NCBI GenBank assembly: GCA_018340805.1
Contig: JACMZG010001911.1
Location: forward strand, 55,030,888 to 55,094,887
Direction of reading: 5' to 3'
Length of the DNA: 64,000 nt
Source of the DNA: Microvelia longipes
Lineage: Eukaryota > Arthropoda > Insecta > Hemiptera > Veliidae
Shown here: in pieces, positions 61,836-64,000 of the stretch
Layout: every line of letters starts with the position of its first letter
Position numbering within the stretch: position 1 is the first letter of the stretch
The notes under the pieces: model-generated
Seen by the model: only the letters and a program-made list of their open reading frames with translations
Told to the model about the DNA's origin: nothing
Databases searched by the model: none
Program-made: the position numbers and the translations under genes

Positions 61836-62594
61836 AGAAATGGGAAATAACTAATTTTGAAGCAACACTAAATAAATTCTCTGAAAATATTGAAGTATTT
61901 AAAAGAGACGTCGCCAATGCTACCTCAAAAGCAAATGAAGCTATAGATAAAGTTAACGGTGTAGTCTTAGAAAATATACACTTAAGAGATTCAATTACTT
62001 CACTTGAGGATAGAATAAAAATATTAGAACAGAGAGCTGTAGAGGATAAGGTGAAAATTCTTCATTTAGAACAGCGATCGAGAATTGCAAATATAGAAAT
62101 ACGTGGTGTTCCAACTACACAAGGAGAAAACTGTAATTTTATAGTCGAATGTATAGGAAGAGAACTAGGGCTAGAGATACGAGATGGCGACATCCAAGTC
62201 GCTCATAGGGTCAAATCCTTTGTTGAAGGCAGAGAACCTGCTATAGTGGCCCACCTAGCCAGTAGGTACCTGAAGAATAAGTGGATAAAGTTTGCTAAAG
62301 AGAAGCAGCTTAGAGCTCATCAACTACACCAGTCTTTTACAACAAACAGGATCTATATTAACGAACATCTAGCGCCCGGTGTAAAACAACTGCTAAGAGA
62401 CACAAAAACAGTGGCTGCAGAAAAAAAAATTTAAATGGGTCTGGACTAGAGATGGGAATATTTTTGTAAGACAGACTGATAAAAGTAAAGTAACAATAAT
62501 CAAAAACGAAGATGATTTGGATCTGTTACGTCTTATTGCTACACCAGCCTCTAGTACTGCATCATCACCAAGTCAACCTCTTGCTACTAATTGA
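61836..62594 (+). pseudogene. ORF1 (L1-ORF1p/FP-like) of the plus-strand element
   Basis: KWEITNFEATLNKF starts a coiled-coil (about 90 residues, with LEDRIKILEQRAVEDKVK), then RIANIEIRGVP, VAHRVKS, RIYINEHLAP. At a run of nine A (about 62421-62429) the frame shifts, and FKWVWTRDGNIFVRQ and TIIKNEDDLDLLRLI continue to 62594. Such ORF1 proteins trimerise and bind element RNA. The 5' end is truncated at the junction; the upstream open codons are antisense of the helicase element. Confidence 0.88.
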
Positions 62595-62662
62595 CTAGAT
62601 GTTCACGTGTATTTAACTTTTAGTTATAAGTTTATTTATTTATATATAATACTTACTCGTTT

Positions 62663-62663
<1 letters not shown>

Positions 62664-62699
<36 letters not shown>

Positions 62700-62700
62700 C
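62664..62700. repeat. (ATT)n microsatellite
   Basis: About 12 ATT repeats between ORF1 and ORF2. Confidence 0.95.
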
Positions 62701-62778
62701 ACTACTTTATAAACTATAATTGCAATCTTTATCTGACTATAACCTATTTATATTACAACTCTATTAAATTTATCTTAA

Positions 62779-63597
62779 CTAACTATAGAACCCCCTACTG
62801 ATTTTAATGTAGAACAAGGAAATACTATTGACATAGACTTAACCGACTTTAGACATGTCCGACAGTTGAGTAGTGGTCTGACTGTAATACATATGAACAT
62901 TAGGAGCTTACATAGGAACCTAGATCAGTTTACTTTGTTGTTAAACTCAGCTAAACTAAATCCCCATGTTATCATATTAACTGAAGCTAGAATACAAAAA
63001 TTACCAATGTATCTATACTCTTTGAATGGGTACCGCCAAATACATACGTCACATAATTTTAATCAAAATAGTGGTATCGTTGTATACATAGAAAATAACT
63101 TATATCTTGATCTAGAGGCGGAAGAAATAAAAATGACTGACTCAAACTGTATGATTATGCAATTTAAAAAAACACAAACTGCACTCATCTCCATATATAG
63201 ATCTCCAAATGGAACTGTTAAAACCTTTTTAGAGGAACTTGATAATGTATTAAAAAAAATGAAAAACAAAAAAGTTATATTAACGGGTGATATCAATCTA
63301 AACATTTTAGACCATCAAAGTAATTTAAATGATAAAGAGTCTAATGAGTACTTAAACATAATGTATACGAATAAACTAATATCACTCGTTAACGAACCAA
63401 CAAGAGAAACTGTAGATACTAGAACTGCAATAGATCACCTATTTGTTTCTACTAAAATAACCAAAGAAGTCAGTCATACTATTCTGAAATCTCACATAAC
63501 AGACCACTACTCAATATTATTTAACATTAAGACAGAACATACAAATAAAACTAAGAAAGCTAAAGATATAATGAAATTAACAAAAAACAAAACTTAA
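62779..63597 (+). CDS. ORF2 endonuclease of the plus-strand element
   Basis: The frame is open from about 62779 (PPTDFNVEQGNTIDIDLTDF); no in-frame ATG precedes the domain, so the true start is unknown. Endonuclease motifs: VIHMNIRSLHRNL, ILTEARI, VILTGDINLNI, IDHLFVS, ITDHYSI. All key residues look present. The frame is lost at 63597, but the pre-RT linker is readable afterwards. Confidence 0.88.
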   Translation, partial: LTIEPPTDFNVEQGNTIDIDLTDFRHVRQLSSGLTVIHMNIRSLHRNLDQFTLLLNSAKLNPHVIILTEARIQKLPMYLYSLNGYRQIHTSHNFNQNSGIVVYIENNLYLDLEAEEIKMTDSNCMIMQFKKTQTALISIYRSPNGTVKTFLEELDNVLKKMKNKKVILTGDINLNILDHQSNLNDKESNEYLNIMYTNKLISLVNEPTRETVDTRTAIDHLFVSTKITKEVSHTILKSHITDHYSILFNIKTEHTNKTKKAKDIMKLTKNKT

Positions 63598-64000
63598 CAA
63601 AGATAAACTAAGAACTTTACTAGAACAACAACAATGGACAGACGTGACAAGCCAAACAGACATTAATATAGCGACGGACAACTTTATAAAAATAGTGCAA
63701 AAAATGACTGAAGACGCGACTGAAACAAGTGAAACAAAACAAACACCAAGAAAATACATCCCTTTACAGCCTTGGATGTCTCCTGCTCTATTAGTTTCGT
63801 TCAGAAATAAAGAAAATTAGAGAGAAAAATTAAAAAAACAACCTTTTAACTTAAAGCTAATTGAGCAGGTTAAGAAATACAAAAGAAACATGCATAAAAT
63901 AATAAAAAAAGTAAAAAATAAATACTATACAGACAAAATACTAAACGCTGAAAACGACCCTAAAAAATTTGGAAAATCATAAATGATTCAATAGGAAAAA
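63590..64000 (+). pseudogene. ORF2 linker before RT, partial, broken
   Basis: In the next frame: TLLEQQQWTDVTSQTDIN, PLQPWMSPALLVSFRNKE, then a stop, and YKRNMHKIIKKVKNKYYTDK and ENDPKKFGK. This is the conserved linker between endonuclease and RT. It runs off the window before RT itself. Confidence 0.8.

Overview
The window is AT-rich eukaryotic DNA, almost certainly from an insect. It has spliced exons with GT-AG introns, Helitron, Ty1/copia, Ty3/gypsy and several non-LTR retroelements, and a piece of an insect parvovirus (densovirus). A sap-feeding hemipteran is my best guess from the mixture of elements, but nothing here proves the order. The assembly has an 883-base N gap (55066-55948) and one isolated N (46956).

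Layout. 1-1740: right-hand end of an ambidensovirus-like genome, with capsid (VP) frames on the minus strand, a TATA box, and a folded terminal hairpin. 1760-3420: Ty1/copia pol remnant (-). 3420-5780: AT-rich with small inverted repeats. 5785-9101: decayed Helitron (+) with Rep and Pif1-like helicase pieces. 11181-16417: the 3' part of a host multi-C2H2 zinc-finger gene (+), six exons, with repeats in its introns. 16418-28600: mostly non-coding, AT-rich, with retroelement scraps, minisatellites, MITE-like repeats and a pair of striking palindromes. 28645-33002: two intronless, tandem gamma-glutamyl hydrolase genes (+). 33043-34110: repeat and I-type retroelement fragments. 34363-39115: a complete gypsy element (-) with identical 112-bp LTRs. 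41225-46940: a second, older gypsy (-) whose gag is interrupted by a 1.45-kb insertion carrying a GC-rich hairpin array. 46979-54759: a full-length RNase H-bearing non-LTR element (+) with an 11-bp target-site duplication. 55949-61832: a non-LTR element (-) that carries, between its zinc-knuckle ORF and its endonuclease/RT ORF, an intact 686-codon gene with an RNA-virus-type superfamily 1 helicase. 61836-64000: another non-LTR element (+), head to head with the previous one and running off the window.

Host genes are few: the zinc-finger gene and the two hydrolases. The hydrolases look functional: signal peptide, catalytic Cys and His, no frame break. Most transposon frames are broken. The clear exceptions are the helicase frame at 59286-61346 and the gypsy gag.

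The most interesting system is the helicase-bearing retrotransposon. Its stop codon overlaps the start of the endonuclease frame as ATGA, which suggests coupled translation and argues that the viral helicase is a working part of the element rather than a chance neighbour. As far as I recall, viral helicases in insect retrotransposons have been reported before, so the novelty lies in this element's architecture and intactness.
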